A stretch of DNA of 64,000 nt, from assembly GCF_900111455.1 (NCBI RefSeq), contig NZ_FOIE01000006.1, positions 310,001-374,000 on the forward strand. The letters are read 5' to 3'. The position numbers and the translations under genes are program-made. This stretch comes from Geodermatophilus poikilotrophus (GTDB lineage: Bacteria; Actinomycetota; Actinomycetes; Mycobacteriales; Geodermatophilaceae). Below the pieces are notes generated by a model, which made no database searches, was not told where the DNA came from, and worked only from the letters and a program-made list of their open reading frames with translations. Every line of letters begins with the position of its first letter. Positions within the stretch are counted from its first letter, which is position 1. Positions 16,103 through 22,921 of this stretch are shown here, one piece after another.

Positions 16103-16543
16103 GTGGCCACCAAGATCAAGCTCATGCGCCTGGGCAAGATGCGCGCGCCGTACTACCGCATCGTCGTCGCCGACTCCCGCACCAAGCGCGAGGGCCGCTC
16201 GATCGAGACGATCGGCAAGTACCACCCCAAGGAGGACCCGTCCTTCATCGAGGTCGACTCCGAGCGGGCGCAGTACTGGCTGGGTGTCGGCGCGCAGCCG
16301 ACCGAGGCCGTCGCCGCCATCTTCCGCGTCACCGGTGACTGGCAGAAGTTCAAGGGCGAGGCCGCGCCGCCGCCCATGAAGGTCGCCGCCCCCAAGCCGG
16401 ACAAGAAGGCCCTCTACGAGGAGGCCGTGCGCGCCTCGGGTGAGGAGCCGGCCGCCGGCGCCACCACCCCCCGGAAGAAGGCCGCTCCCCAGGCCGACGA
16501 CGCGGCGGCGAGCGACGCCCCCGCCGAGACGCCCGCCGAGTAA
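16103..16543 (+). CDS. rpsP: 30S ribosomal protein S16
   Basis: Small-subunit assembly protein S16 (146 aa). The conserved core (1-80) contains [32 protein letters not shown] and [15 protein letters not shown]. The C-terminal ~60 residues are an Ala/Pro/Lys/Glu-rich disordered extension typical of actinobacterial S16. It heads the rpsP-khpA-rimM-trmD group, whose products all act on ribosome or tRNA maturation. The start is GTG. Confidence 0.97.
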   Translation: MATKIKLMRLGKMRAPYYRIVVADSRTKREGRSIETIGKYHPKEDPSFIEVDSERAQYWLGVGAQPTEAVAAIFRVTGDWQKFKGEAAPPPMKVAAPKPDKKALYEEAVRASGEEPAAGATTPRKKAAPQADDAAASDAPAETPAE

Positions 16544-16546
16544 GTC

Positions 16547-16783
16547 GTGCTCGAAGAGGCGCTCGAGCACCTGGTCAAGGGCATCGTCGACCACCCCGAG
16601 GACGTCACGGTCGACCTGCTCAGCAACCGGCGCGGCAAGACCCTCGAGGTCCGGGTGCACCCCGACGACCTCGGCAAGGTCATCGGCCGCGGCGGCCGCA
16701 CCGCCAAGGCGCTGCGCACCGTGATGACCGGAGTCGGTGGCCGCGGCCTGCGGGTCGACGTCGTCGACACCGACGGGCGCTGA
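16547..16783 (+). CDS. khpA: KH-domain RNA-binding protein KhpA
   Basis: A 78-residue single KH domain protein. The nucleic-acid-binding GxxG loop is seen in GKVIGRGGRTAKALRT (residues 43-58). KhpA partners with KhpB/Jag in other bacteria and affects RNA metabolism and cell elongation; the partner is not in this window. The GTG start lies three bases after the rpsP stop, so the two are cotranscribed. The position between rpsP and rimM is conserved in Gram-positive bacteria. Confidence 0.93.
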   Translation: MLEEALEHLVKGIVDHPEDVTVDLLSNRRGKTLEVRVHPDDLGKVIGRGGRTAKALRTVMTGVGGRGLRVDVVDTDGR

Positions 16784-16801
16784 GCGCCTCGCCCTCGCCT
16801 G

Positions 16802-17335
16802 GTGGGCACCGAACCAGACGACCCCACCGACACCGTGGTGGTCGGCCGCATCGGCCGGCCCCACGGTGTCCGTGGTGAGGTCACCGTCGAGGTCCGCACC
16901 GACGACCCCGACCTCCGTTTCACCCCCGGCGCGGTCCTGCGCACCGAGCCCGCCGATCGCGGGCCGCTCACGATCGCCGGCCACCGCTGGCACCGCGAGG
17001 TCCTCCTGCTGGCGATCGAGGGCGTCGAGAGCCGCGAGGCAGCCGAGGAACTGCGCAACACCGAGCTGCACGTGCCGGTCGCCGACCTGCCCGCACTCGA
17101 GGACCCCGACGTCTACTACGACCACCAGCTGGTCGGCCTGACCGTCCGGCTGCCCGACGGCACCGAGCTCGGCACGGTGGGCGCCGTCCGCCACGAGGGC
17201 GCCGACCTGCTCGTCGTCCGCCGGGTCGAGGGCGGGGAGCTGCTGGTGCCGTTCGTCACCGCCATCGTGCCGACCGTCGACGTCCCCGGTGGCGTCGTGG
17301 TGGTCGACCCACCCGAGGGGCTGCTCGACCTGTGA
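16802..17335 (+). CDS. rimM: Ribosome maturation factor RimM
   Basis: A 177-residue 16S rRNA processing factor that binds S19 and helps assemble the 30S head. The N-terminal beta-barrel shows VVVGRIGRPHGVRGEVTVEV (12-31), the family signature. The C-terminal PRC-barrel includes YYDHQLVGLTV and ends EGLLDL. The start GTG is 18 bases after khpA. The stop overlaps trmD by four bases. Confidence 0.95.
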   Translation: MGTEPDDPTDTVVVGRIGRPHGVRGEVTVEVRTDDPDLRFTPGAVLRTEPADRGPLTIAGHRWHREVLLLAIEGVESREAAEELRNTELHVPVADLPALEDPDVYYDHQLVGLTVRLPDGTELGTVGAVRHEGADLLVVRRVEGGELLVPFVTAIVPTVDVPGGVVVVDPPEGLLDL

Positions 17336-18072
17336 GCCCCCCGTTCCGGGTCGACGTCGTCACCATCTTCCCCGAGTACCTGGCCCCGCTGCGGCAGTCG
17401 CTGCTGGGCAAGGCCGCTGAGCGCGGCCTGGTCAGCGTGGGCGTCCACGACCTGCGGCAGTGGACCGACGACGTGCACCGCACCGTCGACGACGCCCCCT
17501 ACGGCGGCGGCCCCGGCATGGTGATGAAGCCCGAACCGTGGGCCCGGGCGCTGGAGGCCGTCCGCCCGCCGGGCACCCGCCTGGTCGTGCCGACCCCGGC
17601 CGGCCGTCCCTTCACGCAGGCCGTGGCCGCCGGGTGGGCCGCCGAGCCCGGCCTCGTCTTCGCCTGCGGCCGCTACGAGGGCATCGACCAGCGGGTCGCC
17701 GAGTGGGCCGCGGAGGCCGGACCGGTGTCGGAGGTCTCGATCGGCGACTACGTGCTGGCCGGCGGCGAGTCCGCGGTGCTGGTCATGGTCGAGGCGGTGA
17801 CCCGGCTGCTGCCCGGCGTCGTGGGCAACCGGGAGTCCGTCGAGTACGACTCGCACGCCGACGGGCTGCTCGAGGGCCCCTCCTACACCCGCCCGGCGTC
17901 CTGGCGCGGCCACGACGTCCCGCCGGTGCTGCTCTCGGGCGACCACGCCGCGATCGCCCGGTGGCGCCGGGCGGAGGCCCTGCGGCGGACGGCGGCCCGA
18001 CGGCCGGACCTGCTCTCGGCGCTGCCCGACGGCGCGCTGACCGACGCCGACCGCGCCGTGCTCGGCGAGTGA
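17332..18072 (+). CDS. trmD: tRNA (guanine37-N1)-methyltransferase TrmD
   Basis: Makes m1G37 in tRNAs reading CCN/CUN/CGG, preventing +1 frameshifts, using S-adenosylmethionine bound in a trefoil knot. Length 246 aa is typical. Signature stretches: VVTIFPEYLAPLRQSLLGKA, DDAPYGGGPGMVMKPEP, CGRYEGIDQRV and EVSIGDYVLAGGESA. Asp in the GPSYTRPASWRGHDVP region and the C-terminal helical domain complete the fold. It is coupled at both ends by GTGA overlaps with rimM and the Nudix gene. Confidence 0.97.
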   Translation: MSPPFRVDVVTIFPEYLAPLRQSLLGKAAERGLVSVGVHDLRQWTDDVHRTVDDAPYGGGPGMVMKPEPWARALEAVRPPGTRLVVPTPAGRPFTQAVAAGWAAEPGLVFACGRYEGIDQRVAEWAAEAGPVSEVSIGDYVLAGGESAVLVMVEAVTRLLPGVVGNRESVEYDSHADGLLEGPSYTRPASWRGHDVPPVLLSGDHAAIARWRRAEALRRTAARRPDLLSALPDGALTDADRAVLGE

Positions 18073-18569
18073 CCGACCGCGCCTGGGTGCGGCCCACCGC
18101 CCGCGTGCTGGTGCTCGACCCGGACGGGCGGGTGCTGCTGCTCGGCGCCCGGCTCACCGACCCCGCCGTCCCGCCCGGGGACGTGCTGTTCTGGTACACG
18201 CCCGGCGGCGGCGTGGAGCCGGGGGAGGGCGTGCGGGAGGCCGCGACCCGGGAGCTCGCCGAGGAGATCGGCCTGGTCGTGGAGCCCGGCGAGCTGGAGG
18301 GCCCGGTCTGGTTCCGCCGGCACGTCGGCCCGTTCGCCGGCGTGCAGATCGACTCGCGGGAGACGTTCTTCGTGCTGCGGGACGTGGTGCACGAGGTGGA
18401 TGCGAGCGGACGCACGGAGCTGGAGCTGCTCGGTGCCGAGCCGCACCGCTGGTGGAGCGCCGCGGAGGTCGCCACCAGCGCCGAGACCTTCGCACCGCGA
18501 GAGCTCGCCGACCTGCTGCCGGAGCTGTCCGCCGGCCCGTGGGCGGGGCCGCCGCGCTTCGTCGGCTGA
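18069..18569 (+). CDS. Nudix hydrolase
   Basis: A 166-residue Nudix family pyrophosphohydrolase. The Nudix box is complete: GGGVEPGEGVREAATRELAE followed by EIGL (about residues 44-67), giving the G-x5-E-x7-R-E-x-x-E-E metal site. The WYTPGGG entry and the acidic C-terminal region resemble hydrolases of nucleoside diphosphate derivatives, but the substrate cannot be assigned. It is translationally coupled to trmD (GTGA), which is not a universal partner. It ends just before the rplS promoter motif. Confidence 0.9.
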   Translation: MTDRAWVRPTARVLVLDPDGRVLLLGARLTDPAVPPGDVLFWYTPGGGVEPGEGVREAATRELAEEIGLVVEPGELEGPVWFRRHVGPFAGVQIDSRETFFVLRDVVHEVDASGRTELELLGAEPHRWWSAAEVATSAETFAPRELADLLPELSAGPWAGPPRFVG

Positions 18570-18574
18570 AGGTG

Positions 18575-18713
18575 TGGCACAGTAGAGAGCTGCTGCGGAC
18601 GCATCGCTTCGCCGACGACGAGCTCCTCCCGGAGCGCAGCTCCCCGGATCGGACAGCCGGGGCGCCTGCTGTCCGCACCGCAACGACATGACCGCTAGGA
18701 CAGGACTGCCGCG
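18575..18713 (+). promoter_or_regulatory. rplS promoter motif and leader
   Basis: TGGCACAGT at 18575-18583 matches the motif ahead of rpsP and fits an extended -10 (TGn plus CACAGT). The leader of about 130 bases contains CGGACAG...CTGTCCG pairing and a GAGCTCC...GGAGC hairpin, suggesting structure. The ribosome site is AGGACAGG. Whether L19 regulates itself here is unknown. Confidence 0.4.
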
Positions 18714-19070
18714 ATGAACACCCTGGACGTACTCGACGCCGATTCGCTGCGCGACGACATCCCCGAGTTCCGCCCGGGCGACACCGTCAAGGTGCATGTG
18801 CGCGTCATCGAGGGCAACCGCTCCCGCATCCAGGTCTTCCAGGGCGTCGTCATCCGCCGTCAGGGCGGTGGCATCCGCGAGACCTTCACCGTGCGCAAGG
18901 TCAGCTTCGGCGTCGGTGTCGAGCGCACCTTCCCGGTGCACACCCCGGTCGTCGAGAAGATCGAGGTGCTGACCCGCGGTGACGTCCGCCGCGCGAAGCT
19001 GTACTACCTCCGCGAGCTGCGCGGCAAGGCCGCCAAGATCAAGGAGAAGCGCGAGACCGTCTCGCGCTGA
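18714..19070 (+). CDS. rplS: 50S ribosomal protein L19
   Basis: A 118-residue protein at the 30S/50S interface. Conserved blocks: [54 protein letters not shown] and [20 protein letters not shown]. It starts with ATG at 18714. It has its own presumed promoter rather than relying only on read-through from the Nudix gene, and is followed by lepB after 65 bases. Confidence 0.97.
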   Translation: MNTLDVLDADSLRDDIPEFRPGDTVKVHVRVIEGNRSRIQVFQGVVIRRQGGGIRETFTVRKVSFGVGVERTFPVHTPVVEKIEVLTRGDVRRAKLYYLRELRGKAAKIKEKRETVSR

Positions 19071-19135
19071 CACGACGCAGGCAGGCCGGTCCGGCCTGAC
19101 CACGGCGGGTCTCCCGCGGCCGTACGCTGGCTCCG

Positions 19136-20077
19136 ATGAGCAGCGACCGGCCCGGGAGGCCCGCCGACGTCGTTCCGGAGGGGGAGGACCCGCGGGCGCC
19201 CGGGTCGGCCGCCGACACCGGTCCCATCCGCCGCTCCGGCGGCCGCGCCGAGCGCCGGCGCGAGGAGGCGGCGAAGAAGGGCTCGCTGATCCGCGAGCTG
19301 CCGGTGCTCCTGCTCATCGCCTTCGTGCTCGCCCTGCTGGTGAAGACCTTCCTCGTCCAGGCCTTCTTCATCCCGTCGGGCTCGATGGAGCGGACCCTGC
19401 ACGGCTGCCCCGGCTGCACCGGCGACCGCGTGCTGGTCAACAAGGTGCCCTACTGGTTCGGCCAGCCGGAGCCCGGCGACATCGTCGTCTTCGAGGGGCC
19501 GGAGAGCTGGTCGCCCGAGGTGGACGTGCAGGAGCCGGGCAACGCGCTCTCCGGTGGCCTGCTCTGGCTCGGCCGCGCCATCGGGGTGGCCCCGCCCAGC
19601 GAGGACGACTACGTCAAGCGGGTCATCGCCACCGGCGGCCAGACGGTCCAGTGCTGTGACGGCGAGGGCCGCGTCACCGTGGACGGCGAACCGCTCGACG
19701 AGCCGTACGTCTTCGAGAACACCCCGCTGGAGAGCCGGGCGTTCGGGCCCGTCACCGTTCCCGAGGGCCGGCTGTGGGTCATGGGGGACCACCGGTCCGC
19801 GTCGGCGGACTCCAAGGCGCACATGGGCGACGAGAACTCCGGCACGGTCGCCGTGGACGACGTCATCGGCAGGGCCGCGCTGATCGTCTGGCCGCTCGAC
19901 CGTTTCGGGACCCTCGGCTCGCCCGACATCCAGGGCACCGAGGCGGCCGGCAACCCGGCTCGCCCGATGCCCGTCTCCGGTGCGGCGGCGGTCGCCGCCC
20001 CGTACGCCATGGGCCTGGTCGGTGCCGTGCCGCTCGCCGCCTGGCGACGCCGGCGACGTCGGTCCCGCTCCGGCTGA
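19136..20077 (+). CDS. lepB: Type I signal peptidase LepB
   Basis: Membrane serine protease (313 aa) that removes Sec signal peptides. The N-terminal 50 residues are a charged cytoplasmic tail. One membrane helix (about 54-75) precedes the catalytic domain. The catalytic Ser is in FIPSGSMERTL (S83) and the general-base Lys is in DDYVKRVIATGG (about residue 160). Box E is seen as VMGDHRSASADSKAH. An unusual CPGC pair follows the serine box and a CC pair follows the lysine box. A hydrophobic C-terminal stretch plus an Arg-rich end suggests a second membrane anchor. Confidence 0.95.
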   Translation: MSSDRPGRPADVVPEGEDPRAPGSAADTGPIRRSGGRAERRREEAAKKGSLIRELPVLLLIAFVLALLVKTFLVQAFFIPSGSMERTLHGCPGCTGDRVLVNKVPYWFGQPEPGDIVVFEGPESWSPEVDVQEPGNALSGGLLWLGRAIGVAPPSEDDYVKRVIATGGQTVQCCDGEGRVTVDGEPLDEPYVFENTPLESRAFGPVTVPEGRLWVMGDHRSASADSKAHMGDENSGTVAVDDVIGRAALIVWPLDRFGTLGSPDIQGTEAAGNPARPMPVSGAAAVAAPYAMGLVGAVPLAAWRRRRRRSRSG

Positions 20078-20334
20078 CGGCTCCCGTCGCGTCCTCGACC
20101 CGCACCCTCCGGTCCGCCCGGGGCGTGCGGGTCGCGTCGTTCCGGGGAATGGCGTCGCCATGTCGACACGAATGCGACGGGTTCCCATTCCGGTGTTTCC
20201 GGTGTGACCGGCCGTCGCTCCATCGGGTGTCGGAGAATTCTTTCAGGGAATGTTGGAAAAGCGTTCAAGCAAACGTCTCACCCGTCCGATGGAGATCGTG
20301 AGAAAGTCCCCGAACGTGTGAAACGGAGCCGATT
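20078..20334 (+). promoter_or_regulatory. AT-richer intergenic region upstream of the LuxR-type regulator
   Basis: A 257-base gap that from about 20160 is clearly less GC-rich than anything else in the window (runs such as GAATTCTTTC and GGAAAAG). It contains an inverted pair TCTCAC (20276-20281)/GTGAGA (20298-20303) 30 bases before the start. It probably holds the regulator's promoter and operators, but no confident -35/-10 pair could be assigned. Confidence 0.35.
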
Positions 20335-21045
20335 GTGTCCGCACCCATGGCGAGCGCTGCTCGTGGCGTCACCCGCGTGCTCATCCTCGCCGACGCGCCC
20401 GTCCTGCGTCGCGGGCTGGTCAGCATGGTCAATGAGACCGCCGGCATGCAGTCGGTCGGCACTCCGGGCGAGCTGCGCCGGGCCCTCACGCTGGTCGAGA
20501 CCGCCCGCCCCGACGCGGTGATCGTGGAGCTGGGTCCGGGCCGCGCCGCGACCCTCAACGCCTGCCGCGACCTGCGGCGCCGCTTCCCCCGGGTGACCAT
20601 CGTGGCCCTGGGCACCTCCGAGGACCCGGCCGTGGTCAACGAGGCGCTGGCCGCCGGTGTCCGCGGCTACCTGATGATCAACACCTCGCCGACCCTGCTC
20701 GGCTGGGCCATCCTGGCCGCCCGCGCCGGCCGCACCGTCGTCGACCCGCAGATCCGCCGGGTCGAGCCGTCGGCCACGCCCGCGGCCAAGCCGTTCGCCC
20801 CCGAGGTGCCGCTGACCCGCCGCGAGTCCGACGTCCTCGACGAGCTGATCCAGGGCCAGTCGAACCGGCAGATCGGTCGCAACCTGTTCATCAGCGAGGA
20901 CACGGTCAAGTCCCACGTCAAGGCCATCCTGCGCAAGCTGGGTGCCCGCGACCGGGCGCACGCCGTCTCGCTGGTGCTGTCCTCGCGCAACACCTCCTCC
21001 TGCACCTGCGGCGCCCACGCGGCCCTGGCCCCCGCCGAGGCCTGA
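20335..21045 (+). CDS. LuxR/NarL-type response regulator with degenerate receiver
   Basis: A 236-residue regulator. Residues 12-130 follow the receiver fold (VTRVLILADAPVLRRG, GVRGYLMINTSP), but the phospho-acceptor Asp is replaced: IVELGPG has Glu65 there. The acidic pair is reduced to A19-D20, and the switch Lys appears to be lost (INTSP). It may be constitutively active or respond without phosphorylation. The LuxR HTH is intact: PLTRRESDVLDELIQGQSNR then SEDTVKSHVKAILRKLG. The C-terminus has CTCGAH (C223, C225, H228), a possible metal or redox site. GTG at 20335 is preceded by GGAG; ATG at 20347 is an alternative. The target genes are unknown. Confidence 0.88.
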   Translation: MSAPMASAARGVTRVLILADAPVLRRGLVSMVNETAGMQSVGTPGELRRALTLVETARPDAVIVELGPGRAATLNACRDLRRRFPRVTIVALGTSEDPAVVNEALAAGVRGYLMINTSPTLLGWAILAARAGRTVVDPQIRRVEPSATPAAKPFAPEVPLTRRESDVLDELIQGQSNRQIGRNLFISEDTVKSHVKAILRKLGARDRAHAVSLVLSSRNTSSCTCGAHAALAPAEA

Positions 21046-21076
21046 GAGAGGACCCGTCCTCCCCACCCCTCGTCGA

Positions 21077-21130
21077 AGGACCCCCAGCCCCCGCTGCTCG
21101 CGAGCTCGCAGCGGGATTCTGCAGGGGGCC
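21077..21130. repeat. Dispersed two-tier palindrome, copy C (forward), preceded by a truncated arm
   Basis: The inner stem CCCGCTGC (21090-21097) pairs perfectly with 21108-21115 around the loop TCGCGAGCTC. The outer CCCCC (21081-21085) pairs with GGGGG (21124-21128). Immediately 5', from the luxR stop at 21043, the text TGAGAGAGGACCCGTCC (to 21059) is the start of a second, truncated copy. The remaining gap to rnhB (to 21335) is GC-rich with no gene seen. Confidence 0.7.
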
Positions 21131-21335
21131 AGCGGGACCCGGGGCGGAGGCTGGGCCTTACAGGGGCCGGGCGGACCATCCGCCTCGCCGGCGGTCCGCC
21201 CCGGGTACCCACCGGCCGCTCCGGCGGCCGACCGTCCACGGGCCGGCCCCCCTGACCCCGGGGCCGGCCCCTGGCGTTCCCGCCCGGTGACGGCCCGCCC
21301 GCGGTCCCTCGCCGGCGTCGTACTGTCGGACCGCG

Positions 21336-22112
21336 ATGGCTGTCCGTACCACCCCCGCTCCTCCCGGGCCGCGGAACCGTGCCGCCGCCGGCACGTCCGT
21401 CGACGACCGCCCCGACGCGCTCTGGGACATGGAGCGCTCCCTGCACCGCCGCGGGTTCCCGGCGGTCGCCGGCGTCGACGAGGCCGGCCGTGGGGCCTGC
21501 GCCGGACCGCTCGTCGCCGCTGCCTGCGTGCTCCCGGCCGGCCGCCGGGGGAGGGTCCCCGGCCTCGCGGACTCCAAGCTGCTGACCGCCGCGGCCCGGG
21601 AGCGGGTCTACGAGGAGGTCGTCGACCGCGCCGTGGCGTGGTCGGTGGTCGTCCTGCCGGTCGCCGACCTCGACGCCCGCGGCATGCACGTGACCAACAT
21701 CGAGGCGCTGCGCCGCGCGGTGTGGGCCCTCGACCCCGGCGCGGACTACGTGCTCACCGACGGCTTCCCGGTGCCGGGGCTGGCCCGCCCCACCCTCGCG
21801 GTGTGGAAGGGCGACCGGGTCGCGGCGTGCGTGGCGGCGGCATCGGTGCTGGCCAAGGTCACGCGAGACCGGATCATGCTGGGCGTGCACGAGCGCTGGC
21901 CCGAGTACGACTTCGCCGTCCACAAGGGCTACAGCACCGCTGCGCACGACGCCGCCCTGCAGCGGTACGGGCCCTGCCCGGAGCACCGGAAGCGCTTCGT
22001 CAACGTGGCCCGCGCCCGCGACGCACACGCCGCTCGGGGACTCCAGCTCACCGGCTCGGCGGCGATGGTCGATGATGGGGCCATGCGCCCTGTGTCCGGA
22101 GAGCCGCGATGA
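21336..22112 (+). CDS. rnhB: Ribonuclease HII
   Basis: A 258-residue enzyme that cleaves RNA in RNA-DNA hybrids, including single misincorporated ribonucleotides. The catalytic signature AGVDEAGRGACAGPLVAA (45-62) supplies Asp48 and Glu49. The third acidic residue is in YVLTDGFPVPG, and the basic/structural motif is KGDRVAACVAAASVLAKVTR. An N-terminal extension of ~40 Pro/Arg-rich residues precedes the core; a later start is conceivable, but no better ribosome site is seen. The stop overlaps the next ATG (ATGA). Confidence 0.95.
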   Translation: MAVRTTPAPPGPRNRAAAGTSVDDRPDALWDMERSLHRRGFPAVAGVDEAGRGACAGPLVAAACVLPAGRRGRVPGLADSKLLTAAARERVYEEVVDRAVAWSVVVLPVADLDARGMHVTNIEALRRAVWALDPGADYVLTDGFPVPGLARPTLAVWKGDRVAACVAAASVLAKVTRDRIMLGVHERWPEYDFAVHKGYSTAAHDAALQRYGPCPEHRKRFVNVARARDAHAARGLQLTGSAAMVDDGAMRPVSGEPR

Positions 22113-22429
22113 GCACCGAGGACCTGGAGAAGTACGAGACCGAGATGGAGCTGCAGCTCTATCGCGAGTACCGGGACATCGTCCGGCAGTTCACCTACGT
22201 GGTGGAGACCGAGCGGCGCTTCTACCTCGCCAACTCCGTGGACCTGCAGGTCCGCGAGGCCGGCGGCGAGGTCTACTTCGAGCTCAAGCTCTCCGACGCC
22301 TGGGTCTGGGACATGTACCGGCCGGCGCGGTTCGTGCGCAACGTGCGGGTGCTGACCTTCAAGGACGTCAACGTCGAGGAGCTCGACAAGCCCGACCTCG
22401 AGCTGCCCGAGGGCCCCCGGCTGACCTGA
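22109..22429 (+). CDS. DUF2469 family protein
   Basis: A 106-residue protein of the actinobacterium-specific DUF2469 family, rich in Glu, Tyr and Arg (MSTEDLEKYETEMELQLYRE at the N-terminus, SDAWVWDMYRPARFVRNVRV in the middle). No catalytic motif or membrane segment is apparent and its function is not established. It is coupled to rnhB by an ATGA overlap, the same neighbour as in mycobacteria (Rv2901c next to rnhB), suggesting a conserved but unknown link. Confidence 0.93.
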   Translation: MSTEDLEKYETEMELQLYREYRDIVRQFTYVVETERRFYLANSVDLQVREAGGEVYFELKLSDAWVWDMYRPARFVRNVRVLTFKDVNVEELDKPDLELPEGPRLT

Positions 22430-22482
22430 TCCGCGCGTCACGGGCCTGAGGCTGGCCCGGCCCCGCGACATGCCCGGGACCG

Positions 22483-22511
22483 GCGTCCACAGGCGGCGCC
22501 GGTGTCCACAG
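22483..22511 (+). repeat. Two DnaA-box-like direct repeats (GTCCACAG)
   Basis: GCGTCCACA (22483-22491) and GTGTCCACA (22502-22510) match 7 and 8 of 9 positions of the actinobacterial DnaA box TTGTCCACA. They lie 19 bases apart in the short gap before yraN. They may be chance matches or a DnaA-titration or regulatory site; only two are present, so this is not an origin. Confidence 0.25.
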
Positions 22512-22561
22512 ATCGGCTCCGCGACCGTCCCGACCGGTCCCGGCGGACGACGGTCGGCCGG

Positions 22562-22921
22562 GTGCGAACGACATCGGACCTCGGCGCCCACGGCGAGCGC
22601 ATCGCCGCGGCCTACCTGACCGACAGCGGCCTGCGGGTCCTCGACCGGAACTGGCGCTGCCGCGACGGCGAGCTCGACATCGTCGCCCGTGACGGCGACG
22701 CGCTGGTCTTCTGCGAGGTCAAGACCCGACGCGCGGTCGGCTTCGGTCACCCCGTCGAGGCGGTCGGCCACGTCAAGCAGCGCCGGCTCCGGGTCCTGGC
22801 CCAGCGCTGGCTGGCCGCGCACGACGAGCACGCGCCCGAACTGCGCTTCGACGTCGTCGGCGTGCTGGTGCAGGCCGACCGGCCCGCGCTGGTCACCCAC
22901 CTGCGGGCGGCGTTCTCGTGA
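22562..22921 (+). CDS. yraN: YraN family (UPF0102) nuclease-fold protein
   Basis: A 119-residue protein of the endonuclease-like UPF0102 family. Core motifs: LGAHGERIAAAYL, LDRNWRCRDGELDIVARD (restriction-fold Glu/Asp) and FCEVKTRRAVGFGHP (ExK), ending with a hydrophobic strand and VTHLRAAFS. The GTG at 22562 gives the usual family N-terminus; an upstream GTG at 22502 would add 20 Arg-rich residues. The stop overlaps comM by four bases. The conserved yraN-comM-dprA order suggests a role with imported or single-stranded DNA, not proven. Confidence 0.9.
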   Translation: MRTTSDLGAHGERIAAAYLTDSGLRVLDRNWRCRDGELDIVARDGDALVFCEVKTRRAVGFGHPVEAVGHVKQRRLRVLAQRWLAAHDEHAPELRFDVVGVLVQADRPALVTHLRAAFS

